A stretch of 35,754 nt of DNA from Akkermansiaceae bacterium (GCA_025457665.1 JALOTY010000035.1:1-35754), one strand, 5' to 3'; positions 8,739-18,113 are shown, counted from the stretch's first letter. The notes: generated by a model from the sequence alone, not told the origin. Translations and numbers: made by a program.

Positions 8739-9473
8739 TCAGGAGCCCGGAGGGTCCGTGGGGCGGCTGGGTGGGGCGTTGATGGGGCGGGGGAGTGCGC
8801 CGGACGGATCGCCGTTCCGTTGCTGGTCGAGGATGGCGTTGGCGATGGCACTGGCGAGGCGATCGCGATATCCGGGATTGCTGCAAAGGCGGGCTTCCTC
8901 GGCGTTGCTCAGGTAGCCGCATTCCACCAAGACGCTGGGGACGGTGGCGTTTCGTGTCAGGCGCAGGCGACGGCGGACCTGGCCGCGATTGCCGTTTTCC
9001 GCAGGCACGACGCTTTCCAAGTTCCGCTGCATCCGGGTGGCCAGTCCCCAACTGTCCACGCGCCACCAGTACATTTCCGGCCCACGAACTCCGGGGCTAC
9101 TATGATTGTAGTGGATGCTGACGAGGATCGCGCCGTCACGCTGGCTGGCGCGACGGGCGCGTTCGTCGAGGTCGATGAATTCATCGCCGCTGCGCATCAT
9201 CACCACCTTGACCTTGCCGGAAAGCTTGGCGCGGACCCTTTCGGCGGTGTCGAGCGCGAGGGTTTTTTCCATGTCTCCGGTGAATCGCGAGACGGCGCCG
9301 GAGTCGTTTCCGCCGTGACCGGCATCAAGGATCACGGTCGAAAACCCCTTGGGCCCCGGCCGATGGCCCCAATAGTCGCGCTTGTAGGAGACCGCCCCGC
9401 CGCCGCCGCCGGACGGCGCACAGGAGGAAAAGGCCAGGGCGGCGAAAAGGGCGGAGAAGAGCCAGCGATGCAT
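8739..9473 (-). CDS. Lipoprotein N-acetylmuramoyl-L-alanine amidase (Amidase_3)
   Basis: The 244-residue product starts at 9473. An in-frame extension up to 9842 is rejected because 9473 begins a lipoprotein signal with its cysteine at residue 18. A glycine-rich linker precedes the Amidase_3 domain. Zinc ligands are visible: H53 in DAGHGG, E70 and H121 in SIHYNH. The catalytic glutamate E184 lies in LVECGYLSN. The enzyme cleaves the bond between muramic acid and the L-alanine of the stem peptide, acting in cell separation and wall turnover. Residues 222-244 form a proline-rich tail of low complexity. Anchoring at the membrane and the lack of a targeting domain suggest general hydrolase use. 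Confidence 0.92.
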   Translation of the reverse strand: MHRWLFSALFAALAFSSCAPSGGGGGAVSYKRDYWGHRPGPKGFSTVILDAGHGGNDSGAVSRFTGDMEKTLALDTAERVRAKLSGKVKVVMMRSGDEFIDLDERARRASQRDGAILVSIHYNHSSPGVRGPEMYWWRVDSWGLATRMQRNLESVVPAENGNRGQVRRRLRLTRNATVPSVLVECGYLSNAEEARLCSNPGYRDRLASAIANAILDQQRNGDPSGALPRPINAPPSRPTDPPGS

Positions 9474-9570
9474 CGCTGCGGAACATGGCAGGCCGACTGC
9501 TTTCCGGCGAGAGGAAATCCGGCGGGAATTTCGGCTGACAGCCGCCGCCCCATCCCTGAAGCTCACCACC

Positions 9571-10044
9571 ATGGATCCACGCGAAATTTTCATGCGCCGC
9601 GCCATCGAACTCGCCCGCCAGGGCATGCTCTCCGGCGCCGGCGGGCCATTCGGGGCGGTCATCACGCTCGATGGCGAGATCATCGGCGAGGGCTGGAACC
9701 GGGTGGTCGCCACATCCGATCCCACCGCCCACGGGGAAATCACTGCGATCCGCGATGCCTGCTCACGGCGGGGGGATTTCAGCCTCGCCGGGGCGGAAAT
9801 TTTCACCACCGGCCAGCCCTGCCCGATGTGCCTGGGGGCCATCCACTGGGCGAGGATTTCGCGGATCTACTATGGATTTCGTATCGAAGATGCCGCCACC
9901 ATCGGCTTTGACGATCGCGAGTTTTTTGAGGAATTCGCCCGGCCTGAAGGGGAGCGTGCCATCCCTGCCGACGACCTGATCCGTGCCGAGGCGCTGGAGC
10001 TGATCGAGGAATACCGACGCATCCCGGACCGCACGCCCTACTGA
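9571..10044 (+). CDS. guaD: Guanine deaminase-like nucleobase deaminase
   Basis: The 157-residue length matches Bacillus subtilis GuaD, a small cytidine-deaminase-fold enzyme that converts guanine to xanthine and ammonia. The zinc site is H54-G-E56 (the proton-shuttle glutamate is E56) and PCPMC (83-87, ligands C84 and C87). The flanking patterns GPFGAV, TSDPTA and LGAIHWAR, and the acidic GFDD, match the guanine deaminase branch more closely than tRNA adenosine deaminase TadA. The usual HAE is HGE here, a conservative change. It is the first of four co-directional genes; purE starts 83 bases later. Another purine base or nucleoside as substrate is possible. Confidence 0.82.
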   Translation: MDPREIFMRRAIELARQGMLSGAGGPFGAVITLDGEIIGEGWNRVVATSDPTAHGEITAIRDACSRRGDFSLAGAEIFTTGQPCPMCLGAIHWARISRIYYGFRIEDAATIGFDDREFFEEFARPEGERAIPADDLIRAEALELIEEYRRIPDRTPY

Positions 10045-10127
10045 GAACCAGCGATTTCCGGGACGAGTTGTGGCAACCGGGCACTTGGCACTTGAACGCG
10101 CCACTCCCCCGCCGCCACGCTCCCGGC

Positions 10128-10622
10128 ATGGCAACGCCACTCGTCGGCATCATCATGGGCAGCACTTCGGACTGGCCCACCATGGAACATGCGGCCCGCA
10201 CGCTGGAAGATTTCGGGGTTTCCTGGGAAGCGGAGGTCGTCAGCGCCCACCGCACGCCCGACAAGCTCTACAGCTACGCCACGGATGCCCGTTCGCGTGG
10301 GTTGAAATGCATCATCGCCGGAGCCGGGGGAGCCGCCCACTTGCCGGGCATGACGGCCGCGATCACCGATTTGCCGGTGCTCGGAGTCCCGGTCGAATCC
10401 CACGCGCTCAAGGGCATGGATTCGCTGCTTTCCATCGTCCAAATGCCCGGTGGCATCCCCACCGCCACTTTTGCCATCGGCAAGGCCGGTGCCATCAATG
10501 CCGCCCTTTTCGCCACCGCCATGCTGGCCGGCTCCGATGCCGATCTGTTGGAAAAACTCCAGGCCTTCCGGGCCAAACAGAACGCCACGGTGAAATCCGC
10601 CACCCTCCCTCCGCTCGCCTGA
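10128..10622 (+). CDS. purE: N5-carboxyaminoimidazole ribonucleotide mutase PurE
   Basis: The protein has 164 residues from ATG 10128, the usual PurE length. Signature elements are IMGSTSDW (9-16), SAHRTP (39-44) and [11 protein letters not shown], which build the active site with the conserved serine and histidine. It moves the carboxyl group of N5-CAIR to give CAIR in de novo purine synthesis. The adjacent purK makes this the class I, two-step route. The start at 10128 is preferred over an in-frame one at 10068, which adds a non-conserved stretch. purK begins 5 bases after the stop, so the two are very probably translated from one mRNA. Confidence 0.96.
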   Translation: MATPLVGIIMGSTSDWPTMEHAARTLEDFGVSWEAEVVSAHRTPDKLYSYATDARSRGLKCIIAGAGGAAHLPGMTAAITDLPVLGVPVESHALKGMDSLLSIVQMPGGIPTATFAIGKAGAINAALFATAMLAGSDADLLEKLQAFRAKQNATVKSATLPPLA

Positions 10623-10627
10623 ATTCC

Positions 10628-11770
10628 ATGGATACCTTCGCCCCGGGAACCGTCATTGGCATCATCGGCGGCGGCCAGCTTGGCCGCATGTTCTGCATGG
10701 CCGCCCGCCGCATGGGATACCGCACGGTCGTCTGGACCGGCGGCCTCGAGGCACCCGCCATTGTCGTGGCCGATCAGGCGATCGATCTGCCCTTCGATGA
10801 TCCCGCCGCCCTTGCCGACTTCGTTTCCCGCGTCACGGTCGCCACGGTGGAGTTTGAAAACATCCCGCGCGCGACGCTCGATGCCGTCGCCGCTGCCATC
10901 CCGCTTCATCCTTCGCCCGATGCCCTGGCCACCTGCCAGAACCGCGAGAGGGAAAAAACCTTCCTCCGCACCCACGGCATCCCTTGCGCGCCTTTCGAGG
11001 TCGTTGCCAGTGCCGATGAACTCGCTGCCGCGCTCACACGGATCGGCACCCCCGCCGTGCTGAAAACCGCGGATTTCGGATACGATGGGAAAGGCCAACG
11101 CAAGCTCACCGGCGGCGAAGACCCCGCCGAAGTTTGGCGGGATTTCCAAGGCGCACGTGCGGTGCTCGAAGCCTTCATTCCCTTCGAGCTCGAACTTTCC
11201 GTGATGGTTGCACGCGATGCCCACGGCCGCACCGCTTGTTTCGATCCTGCGGAAAACCGCCATCGCCATCATATCCTCGATGTTTCCATCGTCCCCGCGC
11301 GTGTCCCTGCCGCCGTTGCCGGGGAAGCCCGTCGCATCGCCATCCAGGTCGCCAGTGCCCTGGAGTATCGTGGCATCATGGGCGTCGAATTCTTCATGCT
11401 TCCCGATGGCACCCTGTTGGTGAATGAAATGGCACCGCGGCCGCACAACTCCGGCCACCATACCATCGATGCCTGCGCCACCTCGCAGTTTGAGCAACAA
11501 CTCCGTGCCGTTTGCGGCCTGCCGCTCGGCTCCACACGCCTGCTCGCTCCGGCAGTCATGCTGAACCTGTTAGGCGACATGTGGATCGATGAAACCACCG
11601 CGCCCGACTGGACTCCGGTCTTCGCCGATGGCGAGGCTTACCTCCATCTTTACGGGAAACGCCACGCCATCGGCCGTCGGAAAATGGGTCACGCCAATTT
11701 CATCGGTCCCGACACCACCGACTGCCTCGCTCGCGCCGAAGCCCTCAAGGCACGCTGGCTTGGCACCTGA
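10628..11770 (+). CDS. purK: 5-(carboxyamino)imidazole ribonucleotide synthase PurK
   Basis: The product is 380 residues. The ATP-grasp enzyme opens with IGIIGGGQLGRM, the PurK signature. It contains the ATP-grasp lysine segment VLKTADFGYDGKGQ and ends its active site with NEMAPRPHNSGHHT. PurK uses ATP and bicarbonate to carboxylate AIR to N5-CAIR, the substrate of PurE. The open frame runs far upstream through purE in another phase; the true start is the ATG at 10628, directly before the conserved N-terminus. Gene order purE-purK is standard. The next gene begins 28 bases after the stop. Confidence 0.96.
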   Translation: MDTFAPGTVIGIIGGGQLGRMFCMAARRMGYRTVVWTGGLEAPAIVVADQAIDLPFDDPAALADFVSRVTVATVEFENIPRATLDAVAAAIPLHPSPDALATCQNREREKTFLRTHGIPCAPFEVVASADELAAALTRIGTPAVLKTADFGYDGKGQRKLTGGEDPAEVWRDFQGARAVLEAFIPFELELSVMVARDAHGRTACFDPAENRHRHHILDVSIVPARVPAAVAGEARRIAIQVASALEYRGIMGVEFFMLPDGTLLVNEMAPRPHNSGHHTIDACATSQFEQQLRAVCGLPLGSTRLLAPAVMLNLLGDMWIDETTAPDWTPVFADGEAYLHLYGKRHAIGRRKMGHANFIGPDTTDCLARAEALKARWLGT

Positions 11771-11798
11771 CGCCACACGAAACCGCACCGAATTCCCT

Positions 11799-12809
11799 GT
11801 GGACGCCGCCACCCTCATCAAACAGGCCGCCGCCGGGCTCGGTTTCGAGGATTGCCGCATCGCCTCCGCCGGCCCGGCGCCGCATGCCGGGGAGTTTCAT
11901 CAATGGCTTGCCGATGGCTGCCACGGCGAAATGCAGTGGATGGCCCGAGATCCCCACCGCCGGGCCGATCCCCGCGAAGTCCTCCCCGGCTGTCGCTCCA
12001 TCGTCACGCTGGCGCTGAACTACTACCCAGGTAGTAGCACATCAGCGCCCTTCCGCATCGCCCGCTACGCTTGGAATATCGATTATCACGATCTCCTCAC
12101 ACCTCGGCTCCGGCAGCTTGATGAAACGATGACTTCACTCGGCGGCACGCAGAGATATTACGTTGATACCGGCCCGGTCCTTGAACGGGATTTTGCCTCC
12201 GCCGCCGGCCTTGGCTGGAATGGCAAGTCCACCGTGCAGATCCACCGTCGACTCGGTGCCTGGTTTTTCCTCGCCGAACTTCTCACCACCCTCGATCTTC
12301 CGCCAGATCCACCAGCCATCGATCACTGCGGGAAATGCACGCGTTGCCTCGATGCCTGCCCGACCCATGCGATCACTGCGCCGCATCGGGTCGATGCCCG
12401 CCGCTGCATTTCCTATCTCACCATCGAAAACAAAGGTCCCATTCCGGAGGAGTTCCGCCGCGCCATCGGCGACCGCCTCTATGGCTGCGACGAGTGCCTG
12501 GAAGTCTGCCCTTGGAACCGTTTCGCCCGGGTTTCCCGCGAAACCGCCTTTCATGCCCGAGACGCCATCTTCGCGCTCACGGCCCGCGACATCGTGGAAA
12601 TGCAACAAGAAGACTTCAGCCGCATTTTCAAAGGCAGCCCGATCAAACGCATCAAGCTCTCCCGCCTGAAGCGCAATGCCTGCATTGTCCTTGGCAACAC
12701 CGGCACCGCAGATGATCTCCCCGCGCTCGAAGCCGCAGCCTCGGATGCCGACCCCCTCATCGCCGAACATGCCACCTGGGCCATCGCCGAAATCCGCGAA
12801 AGGGGCTGA
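11799..12809 (+). CDS. queG: Epoxyqueuosine reductase QueG
   Basis: A GTG at 11799 gives a 336-residue product and avoids overlap with purK; the ATG codons further upstream lie inside purK. QueG is a cobalamin and iron-sulfur enzyme that reduces epoxyqueuosine to queuosine at the wobble base of tRNAs with GUN anticodons. The sequence shows the catalytic region DTGPVLER, the WNGKST loop and two 4Fe-4S binding clusters. These are CGKCTRCLDACP and, further on, CDECLEVCPWN. The C-terminal 50 residues are a HEAT-like helical pair, also normal for the family. It is the last gene of the guaD-purE-purK-queG run; its neighbour downstream is convergent. Confidence 0.95.
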   Translation: MDAATLIKQAAAGLGFEDCRIASAGPAPHAGEFHQWLADGCHGEMQWMARDPHRRADPREVLPGCRSIVTLALNYYPGSSTSAPFRIARYAWNIDYHDLLTPRLRQLDETMTSLGGTQRYYVDTGPVLERDFASAAGLGWNGKSTVQIHRRLGAWFFLAELLTTLDLPPDPPAIDHCGKCTRCLDACPTHAITAPHRVDARRCISYLTIENKGPIPEEFRRAIGDRLYGCDECLEVCPWNRFARVSRETAFHARDAIFALTARDIVEMQQEDFSRIFKGSPIKRIKLSRLKRNACIVLGNTGTADDLPALEAAASDADPLIAEHATWAIAEIRERG

Positions 12810-12894
12810 AACCAGGATTTCCCCGTCCGATATGGAAGCGAACAAAACGACTTATCTAACAGATAGGCCGGGAGGATTTCCGCCACTTTACCAT

Positions 12895-13611
12895 TCATCG
12901 AACTTCCACCTCGAAGGCTTCGGCATATCCCGCGCCGATCCCTTGGCCGATTTCTCGATTCATGGAGAGAATGCGTTCGTCGAAACCGATTCCGCGGCTG
13001 CGGAGATTGCGTTCGTGCTGGGAACGATGACAACGCAGCAGGACGCCTTTCCATGAGGCCTCGGATTCATCGAAAACGGTCGCAAGATCCAAGCGCATTT
13101 CCAAGGTTTTCGGATCCCTGACCAGCAAGGCGAGCGGGGCCGAAGTCCGGTCGCGACACCAGCGGTAGAAGAATCGATAGGTCCGGCGGTGGTCGGCATT
13201 GCTGTCCTTGCCATGAGGCAGGATCACGCCGCCCGGCATCACCTCATCCAGGATGGCATGGATGCGCGCTTCGTTCTCCTCATCGTCCCGCATGTGCCCG
13301 GTTTCGTCCTCCGCAAGGCGGTGAAAACGCAGGCGATCTTCCCCGAGCCCGAAGATCCGGCAGCTTTCCCGCTGCTCTTCTTCGCGAGCGAGCGTCTTGG
13401 CTTCCCAATCCGCCGCAAAGACATCCTCCACCCCGCTGGCGCCGCCGGTGAGCACGTCGAGAAACAACTCACAGCCCCGGTCGCGTAAACGCTTCATGGT
13501 CACGGCCACCACCTCGAAATCGTCCGGATGCGGTGCCAGCACCAGCCAGCGTGTCACGTCATCCCACGGGCCGGGATCGATGCCGAATCTTGCGGTTCTG
13601 CTTTCGCTCAT
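12895..13611 (-). CDS. PIG-L/LmbE-family zinc deacetylase
   Basis: The 238-residue product starts at ATG 13611, 34 bases after the stop of the upstream sialidase; longer in-frame starts lie inside that gene. It belongs to the PIG-L fold. The metal motif is PHPDDFE (27-33; H28, D30 and D31) and the second zinc histidine lies in HGKDSNADHRR. The family removes N-acetyl groups from sugars or sugar-like groups such as GlcNAc-PI, mycothiol precursor or diacetylchitobiose. There is no signal peptide, so it should act in the cytoplasm. Pairing with a sialidase suggests action on an amino sugar released or imported from host or algal glycans; that link is inference. A small hairpin (TATCT / AGATA, 12853-12865) lies in the gap to queG. 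Confidence 0.85.
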   Translation of the reverse strand: MSESRTARFGIDPGPWDDVTRWLVLAPHPDDFEVVAVTMKRLRDRGCELFLDVLTGGASGVEDVFAADWEAKTLAREEEQRESCRIFGLGEDRLRFHRLAEDETGHMRDDEENEARIHAILDEVMPGGVILPHGKDSNADHRRTYRFFYRWCRDRTSAPLALLVRDPKTLEMRLDLATVFDESEASWKGVLLRCHRSQHERNLRSRGIGFDERILSMNREIGQGIGAGYAEAFEVEVR

Positions 13612-13645
13612 GCTGGAAGTCCGTGTGAGGGTGGTGCAGCCATCT

Positions 13646-15640
13646 TCACTGGCGATCGGCACTGGCAGGATCGAGCAGCTCGGCCACGGGGATGCGCAGG
13701 AAATACATTTCCAGGGGTCCCTCGTAAAGGATTCCCAGATGCTTGTCGTCGGCCGGAGCCAGGCAGGAATACCCCGCTCCACTACGTTTATCGTAGATCG
13801 TGTGCAGCGTCTCCGGCCAGGTCATGCCCTCGTCCGCCGAGACCTTGATCGTCATGGTGTGACGGCCGGAGGTGGTCGCGGGATTGGAGAAGAACAATCG
13901 CGGCCCCACGCCGGGGACATCCCAATTCAGCAGGCTGGCCATGCAGACGCTTTCCGGCAGGGCCTTGCGATCGGTCGGATGAAGCGCCCAGGTTTTCCCC
14001 AGGTCCCGCGTCACCGCCACCGTCCGCGCGCCGCCGCGGTTGTCACGGCAGTTGATCATGATGGAACCGTCGGCGAGTTCGATCAATTGGGCTTCAGTGG
14101 TATCGCTCTTCACGCCGCTGCCGATTTTCCACGTTTCCCCGCGGTCGGCCGACCAGATGAGTGTGGACCAGGGTTTGCCGTCCGCCGCCCGATACTGGGC
14201 GGGAAAAACCAGCGTGCCATCGCGCATCGTGATCCCCGTGCCCGGCCCATCTAACAAAAGTCGCCACGCCGGGTCCTTGACTTCTTCGGTGATGTTGCGC
14301 GGCTTCGACCAGGTTTTGCCATCATCATCACTCCACACCAGAACAAGCTGGCCGGTTTCCTCCGGCTTCAGCCCCGGACCCGAGCCATTCCAGGCGCGAT
14401 TGCCATGACTCCACAGCGCCGCGATCCAGATCCGGCCCGTGACGCGGTCCACGAAAACACAAGGATCGCCCACGCCGTCGTAGGCATGGCGCCGGTCCCG
14501 GCCCATGTCCATCGCCACCTTCATCGGCTCCCAATTCCGGCCAGCATCGGTCGATCGCGAGACACCCACATCGATGTCGCCCGGCAAATCATGACCACCG
14601 GTGTAGCGGATGTCATAAACGGCGATGAGAGTGCCCTTGTTCGTCCTCGCCATGCCCGGGATGCGATAGGCCTTGGAGCCATCGTCGCCTAACAACCTCA
14701 ATCCCACCCCGATCCTCTGGCTGCCGGGCACATTGCCGTTCGCAAGCTCGATCACCTTGCCGGAAATTTTCAGCCTCGTGACCTGCGCATCCACCCGGCC
14801 ATCGATGTCCGCATCATCCTTCAATCGCACCGAGACCCAGAACCAGTTGTCGCCCGCCGTGAGTTCGCGCGAACCACTGAAAGCGATGCGTCCGGCCTTC
14901 GTTTCTTCGTCGAAACTCTCCCCGAAGCCACCCGATGGATCCGGTCCGCCCGAAATCAGGGACACAGCGGCCACGTCCTGCAAGCGGGTGGTGCCCGTCA
15001 TTTCCACCTCCACCGCTTCCAACTGCAGAGGCTCCAAGGCCCCCTCGGTGGGGATTTTCAGGCCCAGCACCGGATTCACCCCCTTGCGCACCAGCACCGG
15101 CACCACTGGCTGGACCACTTCGGTCTCCAGAAGGCGCATCGGTTTTTCTTCCTGAAAATCTAACAGATCCATCATCACCCCGCTGTTCGCCGGAGCGGTG
15201 CAGCGGAACCGCAGTGCCTTGGCACCCTCCGGCAGCGGGACTTCGACCTTGGTGAGGAAACCGCCCACCTTGACCTGTTTGTCGCCCTGCCAGACTTCCT
15301 TGAAATCCCCTTCATCCACCGACGCCTCGATGCGGAACTCGAATGGCCCCCGCGACGTCCAGCGCTCCGACCAGAACGACAATCTCGACGCCACGTTCGT
15401 CGGCTCTGCCAACTCCAGCACCACCCAGCCTTCCGCCCCGGTCAAGCGCAGGGACTGACGGCCCTCCTTGGCATGACCCGAATGCACCTCCAAGACCTCC
15501 CCTTCCGCCGTCCATTTCCCCAAAGCAGTCTCGAGGACTCCGGTCCGACCAGGCTTCGAGGCCTCGAAAGACTCGGCCGCTGCCATAAGCCCACATCCAC
15601 CCGCCGCGATCAGGGAAAAACACCATTTCATGCGCATCAT
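13646..15640 (-). CDS. Exported exo-alpha-sialidase (GH33)
   Basis: The product is 664 residues from ATG 15640 (15637, 15631 and 15649 are close alternatives), with a signal peptide ending near AAAES. Residues about 25-165 look like a beta-sandwich carbohydrate-binding module and about 170-310 like the N-terminal domain of bacterial sialidases. The six-bladed propeller has the RIP motif (326-328) and four clear Asp boxes of the form SxDxGxTW or SxDxGxNW, at 363-370, 437-444, 497-504 and 601-608. A degenerate fifth is at 544-551. Candidate catalytic residues are E516 and Y624 (GAGYSCL), with R593 among the carboxylate-binding arginines. It releases terminal sialic acid from glycoconjugates. 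Because the window lacks a sialate lyase or transporter, use of the released sugar cannot be judged. Confidence 0.92.
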   Translation of the reverse strand: MMRMKWCFSLIAAGGCGLMAAAESFEASKPGRTGVLETALGKWTAEGEVLEVHSGHAKEGRQSLRLTGAEGWVVLELAEPTNVASRLSFWSERWTSRGPFEFRIEASVDEGDFKEVWQGDKQVKVGGFLTKVEVPLPEGAKALRFRCTAPANSGVMMDLLDFQEEKPMRLLETEVVQPVVPVLVRKGVNPVLGLKIPTEGALEPLQLEAVEVEMTGTTRLQDVAAVSLISGGPDPSGGFGESFDEETKAGRIAFSGSRELTAGDNWFWVSVRLKDDADIDGRVDAQVTRLKISGKVIELANGNVPGSQRIGVGLRLLGDDGSKAYRIPGMARTNKGTLIAVYDIRYTGGHDLPGDIDVGVSRSTDAGRNWEPMKVAMDMGRDRRHAYDGVGDPCVFVDRVTGRIWIAALWSHGNRAWNGSGPGLKPEETGQLVLVWSDDDGKTWSKPRNITEEVKDPAWRLLLDGPGTGITMRDGTLVFPAQYRAADGKPWSTLIWSADRGETWKIGSGVKSDTTEAQLIELADGSIMINCRDNRGGARTVAVTRDLGKTWALHPTDRKALPESVCMASLLNWDVPGVGPRLFFSNPATTSGRHTMTIKVSADEGMTWPETLHTIYDKRSGAGYSCLAPADDKHLGILYEGPLEMYFLRIPVAELLDPASADRQ

Positions 15641-15774
15641 AGAGTCCATTAACGAAGTCCCGAACCGTATTCCATCCGGGAAATGACCGGTCGGTTCACC
15701 CGGCCAGCCAAAGTTTGGCGAGAATGGCTTAGCCCTCCATGTGCTTCCGCCGATTTTATCATTTAAAGAGCAGC

Positions 15775-15834
15775 ATTTCTCATTTCGAGAGATCGGCTTC
15801 TTTAATTCTTGAGTAAACCACAAGTTTCGATAAT
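15775..15834 (+). promoter_or_regulatory. nirK: Candidate promoter and operator region of nirK
   Basis: The 225 bases between the sialidase and nirK are AT-rich compared with the flanks. ATTTCTC (15775-15781) and GAGAGAT (15787-15793) form an imperfect inverted repeat, and CATTTC occurs twice in the same phase (15774 and 15781). The second copy, TCATTTC, matches the half-site of the palindrome before the Rrf2 gene. CTTG-N9-CAAG spans 15808-15824. A GATAAT at 15829-15834 could be a -10 element, but the -35 match is poor. All assignments are inference. Confidence 0.35.
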
Positions 15835-15865
15835 TGCGGAGTCGTAAGGCATCTCACCAAGGACC

Positions 15866-17281
15866 ATGAAGACGAAAATCCCAAGAATGATGGCAGCCGG
15901 AGCATTGATCAGTCTGGCGCAAGCTCAATCTGCCGAAGATCTACCCCTAAAAGGAGAAGAGACCGCTATTTTGACCCATGCCCCCGACGTCCCGCCTCCG
16001 CTCTCCCGCAAGCATCCCACGCGGGTCAAAGTGGAAATCGAAGTGACCGAAGTCGTGAAGCGCATGGCCGATGGAGTTGACTACACTTTCTGGACTTTCG
16101 GTGGCAGCGTCCCGGGGAAATTCATCCGTGTGCGTCAAAATGACGAAGTGGACTTTACTTTGAAAAATCACCCCACGAGCAAGATGCCTCACAACATCGA
16201 TCTTCACGCCGTCACGGGCCCGGGAGGCGGAGCGAAAGCAACCTTCACCGCACCCGGGCACCAGACGAATTTCACCTTCAAGGCACTGAATCCCGGTCTC
16301 TACATTTATCACTGCGCCACAGCGCCGGTTGGCATGCATATCGCGAACGGAATGTATGGCCTGATTCTCGTGGAACCGAAAGAAGGTCTCGCTCCGGTGG
16401 ATCGCGAGTATTATGTCGTTCAGGGAGATTTCTACACCACGGGAAAATACGGTGAGCCGGGTCTTCAGGGGTTCAGCATGGAGAAGGCGTTGGCGGAGAA
16501 TCCCGATTACGTCGTTTTCAACGGATCGGTGGGATCGATGGCGGGCGACAACGCGATCAGGGCCGAGAAAGGCGAGACCGTCCGCCTCTTCGTCGGCAAT
16601 GGCGGCCCGAACCTTGTTTCGTCCTTTCACGTGATCGGAGAGATCTTTGACAAAGTCTACACGGAAGGCGGCACAAGATTTCAGGAAAATGTCCAAACCA
16701 CACTCGTTCCCGCCGGGGGATCGGCGATTTGCGAGTTCAAATTGGATACCGATGGCGATTACATCCTGGTGGACCATTCCATTTTCCGCGCCTTCAACAA
16801 GGGAGCGCTGGGTGTTCTGGATGTATCGGGTCCGGGTGATCTAGCAGTATTTTCAGGACAAAAAAGTGACACGGTTTATCTGCCCGAAGGGGGTGCCGTT
16901 CAGACCATCCCGAGCGACACCAAGCCGGCAGCAGCAGCAGCGACCAGAGATGAACGCATCGCCGCAGGCAAATCCATATACGCCGCCAACTGCGCCGCTT
17001 GTCATATGCCAGAGGGGCAAGGCATGCCCGCAGCCTTTCCGCCTCTTGCGAAATCCGACTATCTGAATGCCGATGTGGACCGGGCCATCAGTGTCGTGCT
17101 CCATGGTCTGCAAGGGGAGATCACGGTAAATGGAGGGACATATAACTCTGTGATGCCCACCTTGGGACTCGATGATGAGTCTGTCGCCAATGTGCTCACT
17201 TTTGTCTACTCGCAGTGGGACAACAAGGGTGCGACCGTCACGCCCGCGCAGGTGGCAAAAGTTCGCGAAGCGGGAAAATGA
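15866..17281 (+). CDS. nirK: Class II copper nitrite reductase fused to cytochrome c
   Basis: The product is 471 residues: a signal peptide (cut near residue 20), two cupredoxin domains (about 45-325) and a C-terminal cytochrome c (about 360-455). It reduces nitrite to nitric oxide in the periplasm. All metal residues are present. Type 1 copper is bound by H109, C150, H158 and M163; type 2 copper by H114, H149 and H304; the catalytic pair is D112 and H255. The spacing C150-x7-H158 and the [10 protein letters not shown] loop mark class II NirK. The heme motif is CAACH (376-380), with M430 as likely sixth ligand, so the enzyme carries its own electron donor domain, as in Ralstonia pickettii. 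It is the first gene of a likely nirK-nirV-sco-nnrS transcript. Confidence 0.96.
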   Translation: MKTKIPRMMAAGALISLAQAQSAEDLPLKGEETAILTHAPDVPPPLSRKHPTRVKVEIEVTEVVKRMADGVDYTFWTFGGSVPGKFIRVRQNDEVDFTLKNHPTSKMPHNIDLHAVTGPGGGAKATFTAPGHQTNFTFKALNPGLYIYHCATAPVGMHIANGMYGLILVEPKEGLAPVDREYYVVQGDFYTTGKYGEPGLQGFSMEKALAENPDYVVFNGSVGSMAGDNAIRAEKGETVRLFVGNGGPNLVSSFHVIGEIFDKVYTEGGTRFQENVQTTLVPAGGSAICEFKLDTDGDYILVDHSIFRAFNKGALGVLDVSGPGDLAVFSGQKSDTVYLPEGGAVQTIPSDTKPAAAAATRDERIAAGKSIYAANCAACHMPEGQGMPAAFPPLAKSDYLNADVDRAISVVLHGLQGEITVNGGTYNSVMPTLGLDDESVANVLTFVYSQWDNKGATVTPAQVAKVREAGK

Positions 17282-17306
17282 ATACTATCTCGGCCTTGCT
17301 CCTGCC

Positions 17307-18113
17307 ATGAAAGGATCCCCTCCAATCTTAGCCGCGCTAACCGCGCTGATACTCTTGCCAGCGATCCGCGGCGATGAAGAAGCAGCCTTCGGAGCCAGCA
17401 TGATCCAAGTCGAGGGTGGCGAGTATCTGCCTATGTTTGGAGCAAAGGCAGCAAAGAGGAAAGTCGCATCGTTTCTGATGGATCGACTGCCTGTCACCAA
17501 CGGAGACTACCTCGAATTCGTCAAAACTCACCCACAGTGGCGGCGCTCAAGGGTGGGCCGCCTCTATGCTGCGGAGGGATATCTCTCTCATTGGAAAAGT
17601 GATCTCGAACTTGGCCCTCTTGCTCCGCCCAATGCACCAGTGGTTAATGTTTCTTGGTTCGCTGCCCGTGCCTACCTCAAAGCGTGCGGCAAACGCCTGC
17701 CCACCGAGGACGAATGGGAATTCGCCGCGAGATCTGATGAAACTCGCGAAGATGCATCGCAAGATTCCGCTTATCTCGCTCGCATCCTCGCATGGTATGG
17801 AATGCCGAACCCTTCTGTCCTGCCACCTGCGCAATCCGGCACGGTCGATTTCCGCGGCATCTGCGGCATGCATGGCCTCGTCTGGGAATGGGTGCGCGAC
17901 TTCAACAACCAGATGGTAAGCGGCTCCGCACGCAACGACACCTCGCTCGACCGTTCACTTTTTTGTGCAGGCGGCACTCTCGGTGCCACCGATGCCTCCA
18001 ACTATGCCGCCTTCATGCGCTTCGCTTTCCGCTCGTGCCTTGAGGGTTCCTTCACCGTCCCGAACCTCGGATTCCGCGGTGCCCGGGACACCTCACCAAT
18101 CCAAAGTCCATGA
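17307..18113 (+). CDS. nirV: NirV, formylglycine-generating-enzyme-like protein
   Basis: The 268-residue product starts at ATG 17307, 25 bases after nirK; an in-frame start at 17172 lies inside nirK. It has a signal peptide (hydrophobic 7-19) and a SUMF1/FGE-type fold, shown by GKRLPTEDEWEFAAR (128-142), WEWVRDF (193-199) and NLGFRGA near the C-terminus. NirV proteins of this fold are frequent partners of nirK in denitrifiers, but their biochemical role is not established. The two copper-binding cysteines of true FGE are absent: the positions 5 and 10 residues after the GG of CAGGTLGATD are Ala and Asn. It is therefore unlikely to generate formylglycine. It overlaps the sco gene by 4 bases, indicating translational coupling. 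Confidence 0.88.
   Translation: MKGSPPILAALTALILLPAIRGDEEAAFGASMIQVEGGEYLPMFGAKAAKRKVASFLMDRLPVTNGDYLEFVKTHPQWRRSRVGRLYAAEGYLSHWKSDLELGPLAPPNAPVVNVSWFAARAYLKACGKRLPTEDEWEFAARSDETREDASQDSAYLARILAWYGMPNPSVLPPAQSGTVDFRGICGMHGLVWEWVRDFNNQMVSGSARNDTSLDRSLFCAGGTLGATDASNYAAFMRFAFRSCLEGSFTVPNLGFRGARDTSPIQSP

Noticed and set aside
10274..11500. Long open frame antisense to purE-purK
   Set aside because: Shadow of two clear housekeeping genes.
15808..15824. FNR/DNR-type box before nirK
   Set aside because: CTTG-N9-CAAG has one base too many between the TTG and CAA arms for the usual 14-bp box, and the flanking bases do not fit.
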